Origin: Synoicihabitans lomoniglobus
Lineage (GTDB): Bacteria; Verrucomicrobiota; Verrucomicrobiia; Opitutales; Opitutaceae
Length of the DNA: 64,000 nucleotides
Reading direction: 5' to 3'
NCBI RefSeq assembly: GCF_029023725.1
Contig: NZ_CP119075.1
Span: 1,669,501-1,733,500, forward strand
The position numbers were made by a program, and so were the translations under genes. The notes under the pieces are model-generated. The model searched no databases. It saw nothing but the letters and a program-made list of their open reading frames with translations, and was not told the DNA's origin. Shown here one piece after another: positions 8,899 through 17,802 of this stretch. Numbering within the stretch: position 1 is the stretch's first letter; the number at the start of each line of letters is the position of its first letter.

Positions 8899-10470
8899 AT
8901 GAACACCACCGAAGTTAAAATCTACGACACCACTCTCCGCGACGGCACGCAGGGCGAGGGGATTAGTTTCTCCGTGACCGACAAGCTGTTGATCGCCGAG
9001 AGACTCGATGCGTTCGGGGTGGACTACATCGAGGGCGGTTTCCCGGGATCGAACCCGCGTGACATCACGTTTTTCGCCGAGGCCAAAAAGCTGAAGCTCA
9101 AGCACGCCAAGCTGGCCGCGTTCGGCGCCACCCGCCGGGCGGGCGTGAAAGCCTCCGCGGATGCCCAACTCGCCACGTTGCTCGACAGCGGCATGCCGGT
9201 GATGACGATCGTCGGTAAGACGTGGGACCTGCATGTCACCGAAATCCTACGCACGACGCTCGAGGAAAACCTCGCCATGATCGAGGACTCCGTGCGCTAC
9301 CTCGTGAGTCAGGGGCGCGAGGTGATCTACGATGCGGAGCATTTCTTCGACGGTTACCGCAGTGATCCCGACTACGCCTTCAAAACCTTGGCCGCCGCCC
9401 TGCGCGGCGGCGCGAGCAACCTCACCTTGTGCGACACCAATGGTGGTTCTCTCGTCAACGATTTCCAGGACATCGTGACGAAGGCGGTCGCCGAGTTCGG
9501 CGGCGACAAGGTCGGCGTGCACACGCACAACGACAGCGGCTTGGGCGTGGCGCTTGCTCTCGCCGGCGTGGCGGGTGGGGCGACCTTGGTGCAAGGCACC
9601 GCCAATGGCTACGGTGAGCGCACCGGCAATGCCAATCTCATCACGGTATTACCGAGTCTGTTCCTCAAAATGGGCAAGACGGCGCATTGTGCCGCCAATC
9701 TGAAGCAGCTCCGCGAGCTCTCCTTGTATTTTGACGAACTGGCGAACCTGCGACCGGACACCAAAATGCCCTACGTCGGGGCCTCGGCCTTCGCGCACAA
9801 AGGCGGCTTGCACGCCAATGCGGCTCAAAAGGTGAAGTCGTCCTACGAGCACATCGATCCCGCGCTCGTCGGCAACCACACCCGCGTGCTCGTCTCCGAC
9901 ATGGCTGGTCGTTCGTCGGTGGCCATGAAGGCGCGGGAACTCGGGATTGAAATCGACGAAAAGGGGCCGGAGATCAAAAAGCTTATCGAGGAGCTCAAGG
10001 AACTTGAGTTCACCGGCTACGAGTTCGAAGCGGCCGACGCTTCGCTGAAGCTCTTGATCAGCGGCTCACTTGGTCAGAGCAAATCGTTCTTCGAAGTGGA
10101 AAACTACCGCGTGATTGTGGAGCACCACGGCGGGCAGTTGTTTGCGGAGGCGACCGTCAAAGTGACGGTGAACGGCGAAAGCCATCACACCGTGGCCGAG
10201 GCCACGGGTCCGGTCAGCGCGTTGGACAAAGCCCTGCGTTCCGCGCTCAGCGCTGCTTATCCCCGTCTCAGCGAAATGAAGCTGCTCGATTACAAGGTGC
10301 GTATTCTCGAAAACGGACTGGGGGCCAACGCCCGCACCCGCGTGCTCATCGAGTCGGCCGATGCCGATCACGTCTGGGGCACCGTAGGGGTGAGCGACAA
10401 CATCATCGAAGCTTCCTGGGAAGCGCTGTGTGACGCGGTGACCTATAAACTCACTCAAATCGAGGCGTAG
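8899..10470 (+). CDS. cimA: (R)-citramalate synthase
   Basis: 523 residues, matching the long CimA family rather than LeuA. It condenses acetyl-CoA and pyruvate to citramalate, giving 2-ketobutyrate for isoleucine without threonine. The N-terminus VKIYDTTLRDGTQGEGISFSV is the DRE-TIM metallolyase signature; CDTNGG, VGVHTHNDSGLGVALAL and GTANGYGERTGNANL carry the metal and substrate residues, and a C-terminal LeuA-dimer-type regulatory domain follows residue ~370. The leader peptide, hairpins and terminator upstream suggest control by isoleucine supply. Confidence 0.95.
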   Translation: MNTTEVKIYDTTLRDGTQGEGISFSVTDKLLIAERLDAFGVDYIEGGFPGSNPRDITFFAEAKKLKLKHAKLAAFGATRRAGVKASADAQLATLLDSGMPVMTIVGKTWDLHVTEILRTTLEENLAMIEDSVRYLVSQGREVIYDAEHFFDGYRSDPDYAFKTLAAALRGGASNLTLCDTNGGSLVNDFQDIVTKAVAEFGGDKVGVHTHNDSGLGVALALAGVAGGATLVQGTANGYGERTGNANLITVLPSLFLKMGKTAHCAANLKQLRELSLYFDELANLRPDTKMPYVGASAFAHKGGLHANAAQKVKSSYEHIDPALVGNHTRVLVSDMAGRSSVAMKARELGIEIDEKGPEIKKLIEELKELEFTGYEFEAADASLKLLISGSLGQSKSFFEVENYRVIVEHHGGQLFAEATVKVTVNGESHHTVAEATGPVSALDKALRSALSAAYPRLSEMKLLDYKVRILENGLGANARTRVLIESADADHVWGTVGVSDNIIEASWEALCDAVTYKLTQIEA

Positions 10471-10665
10471 CGGAACCTGCTGCGTTGCATAGTGTTTGCA
10501 TCGATGGCCGCCCGTCGGTGGGAAGCGTGATAACCGGGAGCCGGCTGATCGCGTGGGACCTGATCAATGGGGTTCGTCCCCACTTCGAAATGCCAAAATC
10601 CGCGACAATTTTACCCTCAAATTACGCTGGCGGAAGGACGAATTGCCTTTCACGGTCGGGTTACC

Positions 10666-11814
10666 GTGTCGTTTAGAATCTCCAATACCGTCATCAACTG
10701 GTCCAACAGTGCGTTCCTCATCGGGACGGCGCTGATCAGTCTTACCGTCGTGCCGTATCATATTTGGACCGTGGGTCTCGATATGTTTCAGATCGGGATG
10801 TTCTTCGTCTTTTTCATCGCGACGGGCTTGAGCATCACGTTGGGCTACCATCGCCTGTTCTCCCACAAGTCGTTTAAGGCGACTTGGCCGGTGCGCTTTC
10901 TCACGCTGGCCTTCGGGGCGGCGACGTTTGAGAACCATGTGCTGGCCTGGGCCTCGGATCATCGCCGCCACCACAAGCACGTCGATCACGACGACGATCC
11001 TTACGATATTTCCAATGGTTTCTGGCACGCGCACATTGGCTGGATCTTGTTCAAGAAACTGCCCGAGCCGCCCTGGACCAACGTGGGCGACCTGCGCAAG
11101 GACCCGCTCGTGATGTGGCAACACAACTACTACATCGCGATTGCGTTGGTGGTGGGCTTTGTGATTCCGACCGGACTCGGTTGGCTGCACGGTGGTGCAA
11201 TGGGCGCGTGGAGCGGATTCCTGATCGCCGGCGTGCTGCGCGTTTTCGCGGTCCACCACATGACATTTTTCATCAACTCGCTGTGCCACACGATCGGCTC
11301 CCAGCCCTACTCCAGCAAATGCAGTGCGAAGGACAGCGGTATCATGGCCATCTTCACCTTCGGCGAGGGGTATCACAATTATCACCACGAGTTCCAACAC
11401 GACTACCGCAATGGCGTGAAGTGGTGGCAGTGGGATCCCACCAAGTGGACCATTTGGACGCTCTCCAAACTCGGCATGGTGGAAGACCTGCGCCGGGTGG
11501 ATGAGGAAAAGGCCATCGCGGCTCAGCTCACCGAGGCCCAACGTCGCGTCAAGGCGCACCTCGAAGGCTCCGTGAACCGACTCAGCGAGCGCAGCCAGGA
11601 ACTTTTACATGCTTCCAGTGTTCGCCTCGACGAACTGTTGGAGCGTTGGACCGAGCTCAAGGAGCACTATCGTCATCAGGTGGATGAGTTGAAACACGAC
11701 TACGCCGAGAAGACCGACGAAAAGTTGCAGGAAGCCCGCCACGCGCTCGAAGAGATGCGTCGCGAAGTGCGCGCCGCTTTCGAGTTGCTCGATCGGTTGC
11801 CCGCCGCCGCCTGA
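10666..11814 (+). CDS. Membrane fatty acid (acyl-CoA type) desaturase with coiled-coil tail
   Basis: 382 residues from the GTG at 10666; the frame is open back to 10567 but homology-like sequence starts at MSFRISNTVINWSN. The three histidine boxes of the di-iron stearoyl-CoA/delta-9 desaturases are present: HRLFSH near 62, HRRHH near 99 and HNYHH in GEGYHNYHHEF near 240, with four hydrophobic helices. Unusual is a ~90-residue charged, strongly helical C-terminal extension (from AQLTEAQRRVKAHL to EEMRREVRAAFELL), probably a coiled coil. It introduces a cis double bond to adjust membrane fluidity; electron donor not encoded nearby. Confidence 0.9.
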   Translation: MSFRISNTVINWSNSAFLIGTALISLTVVPYHIWTVGLDMFQIGMFFVFFIATGLSITLGYHRLFSHKSFKATWPVRFLTLAFGAATFENHVLAWASDHRRHHKHVDHDDDPYDISNGFWHAHIGWILFKKLPEPPWTNVGDLRKDPLVMWQHNYYIAIALVVGFVIPTGLGWLHGGAMGAWSGFLIAGVLRVFAVHHMTFFINSLCHTIGSQPYSSKCSAKDSGIMAIFTFGEGYHNYHHEFQHDYRNGVKWWQWDPTKWTIWTLSKLGMVEDLRRVDEEKAIAAQLTEAQRRVKAHLEGSVNRLSERSQELLHASSVRLDELLERWTELKEHYRHQVDELKHDYAEKTDEKLQEARHALEEMRREVRAAFELLDRLPAAA

Positions 11815-11832
11815 TCCATTCCGTTTTACCAG

Positions 11833-11862
11833 AGCCGGGACGTTAATCGTCCCGGCTTTTTT
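11833..11862 (+). terminator. Rho-independent terminator after the desaturase gene
   Basis: A perfect ten-base stem AGCCGGGACG / CGTCCCGGCT with loop TTAAT, followed by six T residues, 18 bases after the desaturase stop. It separates that gene from the convergent cardiolipin synthase gene. Confidence 0.9.
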
Positions 11863-11897
11863 GGGCCCGGACATGCCGATTAATTGGGTAGGTCGGT

Positions 11898-13337
11898 TTA
11901 CAACAACGGCGCGAGCAGACGGCTCAGTTCCTCGGCCAATGAGCTGAGAATTCGGTAGGGGCTGCGTTTACGCGGGGTGTAGGCACGACACACCCGAATC
12001 AAATCGCCCACCCATTGGCGCATCATGGCGACGTCATCCGGGGAATAGGAGACGATACCGATTTCGAAATTCACGAACAAACTGCGCAGGTCAAAATTGG
12101 CGGAGCCGAACAAGGCCGCCCGGTCGTCGATGACGAGCGCTTTTGCATGCAGCATGCCGGGCTCGTAAAGCAGCACCCGGGCACCGGCCGCGTGCAGTTC
12201 CCGCAGATACTGGCGGCGGGCGTAGTCGGTGATTTTGTGATTCGACCGTGCCGGCACCATGAGGGTCACGTCCTTGCCGGCGCGAGCCTTCACCAGGAGC
12301 GAGCGTTGCAGGACTTCGTCGGGGATAAAATAGGGGGTGATGATCCACACGCTGTGTTCCGCTTCCTGAATCAATGAAACAATGCCTTCGTAGAGCGGGT
12401 CGCCCTCGACGTCGGGTCCGCTTGCAATGACCTGTAATTCGCCCGTGCCGGCCGCGACGGGGCAAAGGGGCTCAACCGTCGGGCGCAGCGATTCGACGGA
12501 CTGCGATGACGCATGACTCCAGTCGGCGTAGAAAATTTCATTGATGAGCCCAACCGCCGGGCCGTGGATCAGGGCACCGAAGTCCGCGAACCGTTTGGAC
12601 CACGGCGTGGCGCCCATATAATCTCGGGCCAGATTGCGCCCGCCCACGATCGCGGCGCAGTCGTCGAACACCGCCAGTTTGCGGTGATTGCGCAAGTTGG
12701 CCGAGTAGCGCGTCGAGAGTGGGGCGACGGGCATGAACCGAACGACCTCGCCGCCGGCCTCCCGCAACGTGTTACAGAAGGATCGACTGGCGATAAAACT
12801 GCCGAGTCCGTCGAGTAAAAGCCGCACTTTTACGCCGGCGCGGGCCCGCTCGGCGAGGGCATCGATGATCGCCCGACCCGTTTCCTCACGACCGAGAATA
12901 AACGTGGTGATGTTGATGGTGTGGCGGGCGTTGCGAATCTCCGCGATGATGGACGCAAAGGCATCCTCGCCACTCGTCAGGAGTTTCAAGCGGTTGCCGC
13001 CGATGGGCTCGGCGGCGCCGTTGGCCACGATGGCGCGAGCGGCGGGCAGCAGCCGGGTGGCGGCCGAAGCAGGCGGCGCGCCCATCAGGTGCAGCGACAC
13101 CCGACGCTTGCGGGACACGAGTTGCTGGATCTTGCGGCCACCGAGCAGCAAATAGAGCGGCACGCCGACGTAGGGGATCAGCACGATTCCGAGCAGCCAC
13201 GCGATGGTATTGCCCGGTTGTTTTTTTTCGCTGATGAGTCGCGCAATCGCGAAGACCGCCAGCACGAAACCGCCCACCGTAAGCAAGTGGGACCACAGAC
13301 TCGTGGTGACGACTTCCGTGACTTCTTCCTGGGTCAT
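11898..13337 (-). CDS. cls: Cardiolipin synthase (phospholipase D superfamily)
   Basis: 479 residues. Two N-terminal membrane helices (residues ~15-35 and ~45-65) precede two PLD catalytic modules with HKD motifs: His218/Lys220/Asp225 in HRKLAVFDD and His397/Lys399/Asp404 in HAKALVIDD. This is the full bacterial ClsA-type layout; it joins phosphatidylglycerol units into cardiolipin at the inner membrane. The gene is convergent to the desaturase; both act on membrane lipids but do not form an operon. Confidence 0.95.
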   Translation of the reverse strand: MTQEEVTEVVTTSLWSHLLTVGGFVLAVFAIARLISEKKQPGNTIAWLLGIVLIPYVGVPLYLLLGGRKIQQLVSRKRRVSLHLMGAPPASAATRLLPAARAIVANGAAEPIGGNRLKLLTSGEDAFASIIAEIRNARHTINITTFILGREETGRAIIDALAERARAGVKVRLLLDGLGSFIASRSFCNTLREAGGEVVRFMPVAPLSTRYSANLRNHRKLAVFDDCAAIVGGRNLARDYMGATPWSKRFADFGALIHGPAVGLINEIFYADWSHASSQSVESLRPTVEPLCPVAAGTGELQVIASGPDVEGDPLYEGIVSLIQEAEHSVWIITPYFIPDEVLQRSLLVKARAGKDVTLMVPARSNHKITDYARRQYLRELHAAGARVLLYEPGMLHAKALVIDDRAALFGSANFDLRSLFVNFEIGIVSYSPDDVAMMRQWVGDLIRVCRAYTPRKRSPYRILSSLAEELSRLLAPLL

Positions 13338-13575
13338 GTTGGTAAGGGGGGAGGCGAGGGCTAGAGTCGACCGAAACCGCGGGCGGAGCGCACGGTGGGC
13401 AGACGGAACCTGAACACGAATGGAGGTCGCGTCGAGTGTGCGGCGTAAAAGTTAACGTGTTGGGAACGAGGGCTTGGCGAATTTAAATGGGAACAAAACA
13501 AAGTAATGGGCACTCTCGCGTTATCCAAGTTCGTTGCTCTCGTTTGTGCACCGCCCGTCCGTCTTCAACCCCGTT

Positions 13576-14445
13576 ATGACTTCAGCCCGACTGTTCACGC
13601 TCTCCTGCCTCCTGCTGGCGGCTCTCTCACCGTTGGCTCGCGCCCAAACCAGCCGCATTGATTTTCCGGCGGCCAGTCCGGCGGCGGAACTGCGCCAGCG
13701 GGTCGGTTTGACCGACTTTCAAATCGTATATTCCCGGCCGAGCGTGAAGGACCGGCAGATTTTTGGGGAATTGCAGGCCTACGGTGAGGTGTGGCGCACA
13801 GGCGCGAATGCCGCGACCAAGATCACGTTTGATACGCCGATTGTATTTGGCGGCAAACCGGTCGCGGCCGGCACCTACGGATTGTTCAGCATTCCGGGGG
13901 AAACGGAATGGACCGTGATTCTGAACCGCACGGCCGAGCAGTGGGGCGCATTTAATTACGACGAAGCGGAGGATGTCCTGCGCGTCACGGTGCCGGTGCA
14001 GGCGTTGGCCGATCCGGTCGAAAGCTTCTCCATTTGGTTCAACGATCTGCGGGATGAGTCCGCCACCTTGAATCTGACCTGGGAAAAGGTCAGCGTGGCG
14101 GTGCCGATCAAAGTGGATGTGAAGGACCGCATCGTGCCGCAGATCGAAGCGGTGATGGGCGCGGGGCAACAGCAACGGGACTACATCTACTTCCAATCGG
14201 CCGGATTCTATTTCGATCACAACCTCGACCTGCAAAAAGCGGCCAAGTGGATCGATCTCGCACTCGCGCAAAGCCCGAACGCGTTTTGGATGCTGCATCT
14301 GAAGGCCAAGATCCACGCCAAGCTGGGTAACAAATCCACCGCGATCACCGCCGCCGAATCGTCCACCAAGTATGCGGTCGCGCAGGAAGGTCCCGGCAGT
14401 GGCTACAAGGTCATGAACGATGCCCTGATCGCGGAACTGCGCTGA
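13576..14445 (+). CDS. Exported DUF2911 protein
   Basis: 289 residues from the ATG at 13576, chosen because it begins a signal peptide (MTSARLFTLSCLLLAALSPLARAQ, cleavage near residue 24). The mature part is a DUF2911 domain (RVGLTDFQIVYSRPSVKDRQIFG, WRTGANAATKITFDTPI, GTYGLFSIPGETEWTVILN) followed by a helical C-terminal segment with a TPR-like look (AAKWIDLALAQSPNAFWMLHLKAKIHAKLGN). Function of the family is unknown; the protein is probably periplasmic. Its stop is one base before the next ATG, so it leads the symporter/bacillithiol operon. Confidence 0.85.
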   Translation: MTSARLFTLSCLLLAALSPLARAQTSRIDFPAASPAAELRQRVGLTDFQIVYSRPSVKDRQIFGELQAYGEVWRTGANAATKITFDTPIVFGGKPVAAGTYGLFSIPGETEWTVILNRTAEQWGAFNYDEAEDVLRVTVPVQALADPVESFSIWFNDLRDESATLNLTWEKVSVAVPIKVDVKDRIVPQIEAVMGAGQQQRDYIYFQSAGFYFDHNLDLQKAAKWIDLALAQSPNAFWMLHLKAKIHAKLGNKSTAITAAESSTKYAVAQEGPGSGYKVMNDALIAELR

Positions 14446-14446
14446 T

Positions 14447-14614
14447 ATGACCACGTTTGCCGAACACCAGGCCGCGCCCAATGCGGACGCGGATGATGAA
14501 GCCAAAACCGGCCTGAGGGGCGTGCCCACCTGGCGCGGCGTCTATGGCTGGGTCATGATCATTTTCGCCGGCTTGGTCGGCGTGATGACCGCATTCGGGA
14601 TATATTATTCATGA
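14447..14614 (+). CDS. 55-residue single-helix membrane protein coupled to the SSS symporter
   Basis: A short frame from ATG 14447: an acidic N-terminus (NADADDEAK), then RGVPTWRGVYGWVMIIF and one membrane helix ending YYS. Its stop overlaps the next start as ATGA, so translation is coupled to the sodium:solute symporter. Tiny membrane partners encoded just before SSS transporters are known (for example with PanF and acetate-type carriers). I infer an accessory subunit; no direct homologue was recognised. Confidence 0.75.
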   Translation: MTTFAEHQAAPNADADDEAKTGLRGVPTWRGVYGWVMIIFAGLVGVMTAFGIYYS

Positions 14615-16320
14615 CGCTCCTCGATTACGTAGTTCTGTTTGGGGCGATTCTGAGCATCGCGATCTATGGCGTGTGGGCCACGCGTGGTGGTGGACTGGAT
14701 ACATACCTGAAGGGCGACCAACGCATTGGCTGGGGCACCATCGGTTTGTCCGTCATGGCGACCCAGGCCAGCGCGATCACGTTCCTGTCCACCCCGGGGC
14801 AGGGATTCGAGAGCGGGCTGGGTTTTGTGCAAAACTACTTCGGTATGCCGTTGGCATTGATCATCGTCGCGGGAGTGTTTCTGCCGATATATCGCCGGCT
14901 CAAAGTTTACACCGCCTACGAGTATCTCGGGAAACGCTTTGATGGGAAAACCCGCCTGCTCGGTGCCGCGCTCTTTCTGCTGCAACGCGGGCTCGCCGCC
15001 GGCATCACGATTTACGCTCCGGCCATCATCGTTTCCTCGGTGCTGCACTGGCCGCTCGGACTCACGGTCCTGGGCACCGGCATCCTCGTCGTCATCTACA
15101 CGGTGACCGGCGGCAGCGAAGCGGTCAGTCTTACCCAACGGTATCAAATGGCGGTGATTTTGCTCGGCATGGGCATCGCCTTCGTCGTGGTGCTCATGAA
15201 GATGCCGACCGGCGTGTCACCCGACGATGCGCTGGCCGTCGCAGGCACGATGGGGAAACTCAACGCGGTCAACTGGAACTTCGACCTCAACGAACGCTAC
15301 ACGGTGTGGTCGGGCATTTTTGGCGGCCTCTTTCTGTCGTTATCCTATTTCGGCACCGACCAATCCCAGGTGCAGCGCTACCTGACGGGGCGGTCCCTGC
15401 GTGAAAGCCGCATGGGGCTGATGTTCAACGCCGTCCTGAAAATTCCGATGCAGTTCTTCATCCTGCTGTTGGGGGTGTTTGTCTTCGTCTTCTACCAGTT
15501 CGACCGTCAGCCCGTGTTCTTCAACGAAGCGGTGTGGGCGCAGCAGCGTGACGGCGCGCAGGGCGCGACCTTTGTGGATATCGAAGAGCGCTTTATCTCG
15601 GCCCAGGCGGATAAAAAAAGTGCCATCGAATCGTTCCTCGCCGCCCGCGAATCCGGTGATGAGGCCACCACGGAAGTCGCACGATCAAACCTGCTCGCTA
15701 CCCAGGAAACCTCGAATGCGATTCGCGCGGAGGCGAAGGGAGCCCTCGCGGCCGCCGATGCCGAGATCAAGGCCAGTGATGCGGACTATGTGTTCATCAC
15801 GTTCGTATTGGATCACTTGCCACATGGTTTGGTGGGCTTGTTGGTGGCCGTGATCTTTTGCGCGGCGTTGTCATCGACGGCTTCCGAGCTCAACGCACTC
15901 GGCTCCACCACCATGGTCGATTTTTACCGGCACATTTGGAAACCGGGAGCGGACGATGCGCACAGCGTAACGGCCTCGAAATGGTTCACTGCCATGTGGG
16001 GCGCGATCGCGATCGCCTTCGCGTTATTCGCCAACCTGGTCGAGAACCTGATCGAAGCCGTCAACATCCTCGGCTCGATTTTCTATGGGGTGGTGCTGGG
16101 CGTGTTCCTGGTCGCTTTCTTCCTTAAGCATGTTCGCGGCACGGCCGTTTTCTTTGCCGCGTTGATCGCGCAGGCATTGGTCATCGTTTTCTTCTTCCGC
16201 CTCGAGATCAGCTACCTGTGGTATAACTTCATCGGTTGCGGCATGGTGGTGGGATTCAGTCTCCTGCTGCAGATCTTCCTCCCGGGTAACAAACCTCAGC
16301 CGGATTCGGCGGCGGTATGA
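14611..16320 (+). CDS. Sodium:solute symporter (SSS family)
   Basis: 569 residues, about 13 hydrophobic helices. Typical SSS features are the N-terminal LDYVVLFGAILSIAIYGVW, SVMATQASAITFLSTPGQGFESGL (sodium-site region), AYEYLGKRFDG and SYFGTDQSQVQRYLTGRSLRESRMGL. Residues ~301-390, between two helices, form a hydrophilic Ala/Glu-rich insert (VDIEERFISAQADKKSAIES and on) that looks like a helical hairpin outside the membrane. The substrate is unknown. It starts inside the small gene before it (ATGA) and ends inside the start of the BshC-like gene (ATGA), so it is firmly part of the bacillithiol operon. Confidence 0.9.
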   Translation: MTLLDYVVLFGAILSIAIYGVWATRGGGLDTYLKGDQRIGWGTIGLSVMATQASAITFLSTPGQGFESGLGFVQNYFGMPLALIIVAGVFLPIYRRLKVYTAYEYLGKRFDGKTRLLGAALFLLQRGLAAGITIYAPAIIVSSVLHWPLGLTVLGTGILVVIYTVTGGSEAVSLTQRYQMAVILLGMGIAFVVVLMKMPTGVSPDDALAVAGTMGKLNAVNWNFDLNERYTVWSGIFGGLFLSLSYFGTDQSQVQRYLTGRSLRESRMGLMFNAVLKIPMQFFILLLGVFVFVFYQFDRQPVFFNEAVWAQQRDGAQGATFVDIEERFISAQADKKSAIESFLAARESGDEATTEVARSNLLATQETSNAIRAEAKGALAAADAEIKASDADYVFITFVLDHLPHGLVGLLVAVIFCAALSSTASELNALGSTTMVDFYRHIWKPGADDAHSVTASKWFTAMWGAIAIAFALFANLVENLIEAVNILGSIFYGVVLGVFLVAFFLKHVRGTAVFFAALIAQALVIVFFFRLEISYLWYNFIGCGMVVGFSLLLQIFLPGNKPQPDSAAV

Positions 16321-17093
16321 GTGGCGCACCTGTGATCGCTTTCGGTCAGCAACCCTGCGGTTTTTTCCCGCGCCGATTTCTCGTCGCCAAGGTTTGGACC
16401 GCCCGGCGGCTGCAAAAAGAAATGGGCGGCGAGATCGTGTTCTTTTATCACGATGCCGACCACGATCCTCGCGAGACGCAAACGACCTTGCGCCATCGCA
16501 CGACCGACGAGGCGCAAACACTCAACTTCACCTTCGAGAACAAACTGCAGCGCAAATACACGCCGCTGTATGCGAAGCGCATCCCGGCCGATTGGCAGGC
16601 GAACACGGCCCGGCAACTCGGGGCTTTCGTGAGTGCGGAGGCGATCGAGGCCTTCAAGGCGGTGCACGCGACCAATGTGGCCGACTTCTGTTTGGAAATG
16701 TATCGGGCCATGGGCATGCTCGAGGGCGTGCGGGTCGTGCGCTCCAGCGATCCCGCCGTGCGCACCGCCGCCTGTGCGATCGACGACCACTACGCCGACG
16801 TGCCCTGCGAGGGCGAAACCGTGCGCGCTCGATGCGTCGCCGGTGCTCTCAAACTCCATCGCGGCGGCTCGGCTTATCAGACGTTACCACCTTGTGAATA
16901 CGGTCCCGCACAAATCAGTCCGGCCCGTGATTCGCGCCTCGGTTGGATGCAGTCGGTCATCGGTTGCACGCACTATATCGCCGGCGCAGGGGAACAAGCC
17001 TACTTGCGCACCGCCGACGCGCCCGACATCACCTTTGTCGCCCGGGACGAGATTGACCGTTCCAGTGAAGCCTATGTCGACCTCCCCGTCTAA
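16317..17093 (+). CDS. Very short BshC-like protein, candidate bacillithiol cysteine-adding enzyme
   Basis: 258 residues against ~540 for usual BshC. It keeps, in order, the BshC-like signatures: VIAFGQQPCGFFPRRFLVAK at residues 6-25 (compare the family GQQxG...GPxYxxxK), FFYHDADHDPRE near 42-53 (family EDHDxxE), a MYRAMGMLEGVRVVRSSDP segment near 128-145, and YIAGAGEQAYL at 220-230 (family YxxGPGExAYW). The N-terminal lead and the C-terminal coiled coil of BshC are absent. It lies directly before BshB and BshA, so a role as the cysteine ligase of bacillithiol synthesis is the best inference. It overlaps both neighbours by 4 and 20 bases. Confidence 0.7.
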   Translation: MSGAPVIAFGQQPCGFFPRRFLVAKVWTARRLQKEMGGEIVFFYHDADHDPRETQTTLRHRTTDEAQTLNFTFENKLQRKYTPLYAKRIPADWQANTARQLGAFVSAEAIEAFKAVHATNVADFCLEMYRAMGMLEGVRVVRSSDPAVRTAACAIDDHYADVPCEGETVRARCVAGALKLHRGGSAYQTLPPCEYGPAQISPARDSRLGWMQSVIGCTHYIAGAGEQAYLRTADAPDITFVARDEIDRSSEAYVDLPV

Positions 17094-17799
17094 CCCCGCT
17101 CCCTTACTCGCCATCGGCGCGCATCCCGACGATCTCGAATTCGGGGTGGGCGGCGTGCTGGCCGCTGAAGTGCGGAAGGGCCGGGCGGTGCACATGGTGA
17201 TCGGCTCACGCGGCGAATCCGGCACCAACGGCACGCCGGAACAACGCACCCTCGAGGCCGAGGCCGCCGCGGCCAAACTCGGCGCGACGATCGAATTCAT
17301 CGACTTGGGCGGCGACGCCAACATCGAGAACACCCGCGCCGGCGCCCGGCAGATTGCGGCGATCATTCGCCGGCTTCGGCCGGAGATCCTGCTCGCGCTA
17401 AGCATTGTCGAAGATCAACACCCGGACCACGTGGCCGTCGGTCGCATGACACGCGACGCGGCGCGTCTCGCCCGTTACGGTGGTTTGGAGCAACTCAAAC
17501 CGCTGGAGCGTCACGCCATCACCCATTTGTTATATTACGCGGTTTCGCCTGATGCGGTGCCGCGCGAGATCAACCCGGTGCTTTACGCGTTGGAGGACGC
17601 GGACGTGCAGATCTGGCGCGAGGCCATGGCGGCGCATGCTTCGCAAATGCAGACCCGTGACTACGGCAGTTTACAAATTACCCGGGCGAGTTTGCTCGGA
17701 CAAAATATCGGCGGCCGGCACGCCATCGCCCTTTATCCCAACGATCCGCTGGTGATCGCCGATCTTGGTGGTCTGGGTCATGGTGGCCGTCATTTTTAA
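17074..17799 (+). CDS. bshB1: N-acetylglucosaminyl-malate deacetylase (BshB1-type, PIG-L family)
   Basis: 241 residues from ATG 17074; the frame is open much further upstream but inside the BshC-like gene. Zinc-binding motifs are AHPDD at 16-20 and HPDH at 116-119, with the family-specific GSRGESGTNGTPEQR and LGGDANIENT. It removes the acetyl group from GlcNAc-malate, giving the amine that receives cysteine. It overlaps the previous gene by 20 bases and ends 3 bases before bshA. Confidence 0.9.
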   Translation: MSTSPSNPAPLLAIGAHPDDLEFGVGGVLAAEVRKGRAVHMVIGSRGESGTNGTPEQRTLEAEAAAAKLGATIEFIDLGGDANIENTRAGARQIAAIIRRLRPEILLALSIVEDQHPDHVAVGRMTRDAARLARYGGLEQLKPLERHAITHLLYYAVSPDAVPREINPVLYALEDADVQIWREAMAAHASQMQTRDYGSLQITRASLLGQNIGGRHAIALYPNDPLVIADLGGLGHGGRHF

Positions 17800-17802
17800 G
17801 CC

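Noticed and set aside
16633-17073. N-terminal extension of the BshB frame inside the BshC-like gene
   Set aside because: It is out of frame with the well-conserved BshC-like protein and has no homology; BshB motifs start right after ATG 17074.
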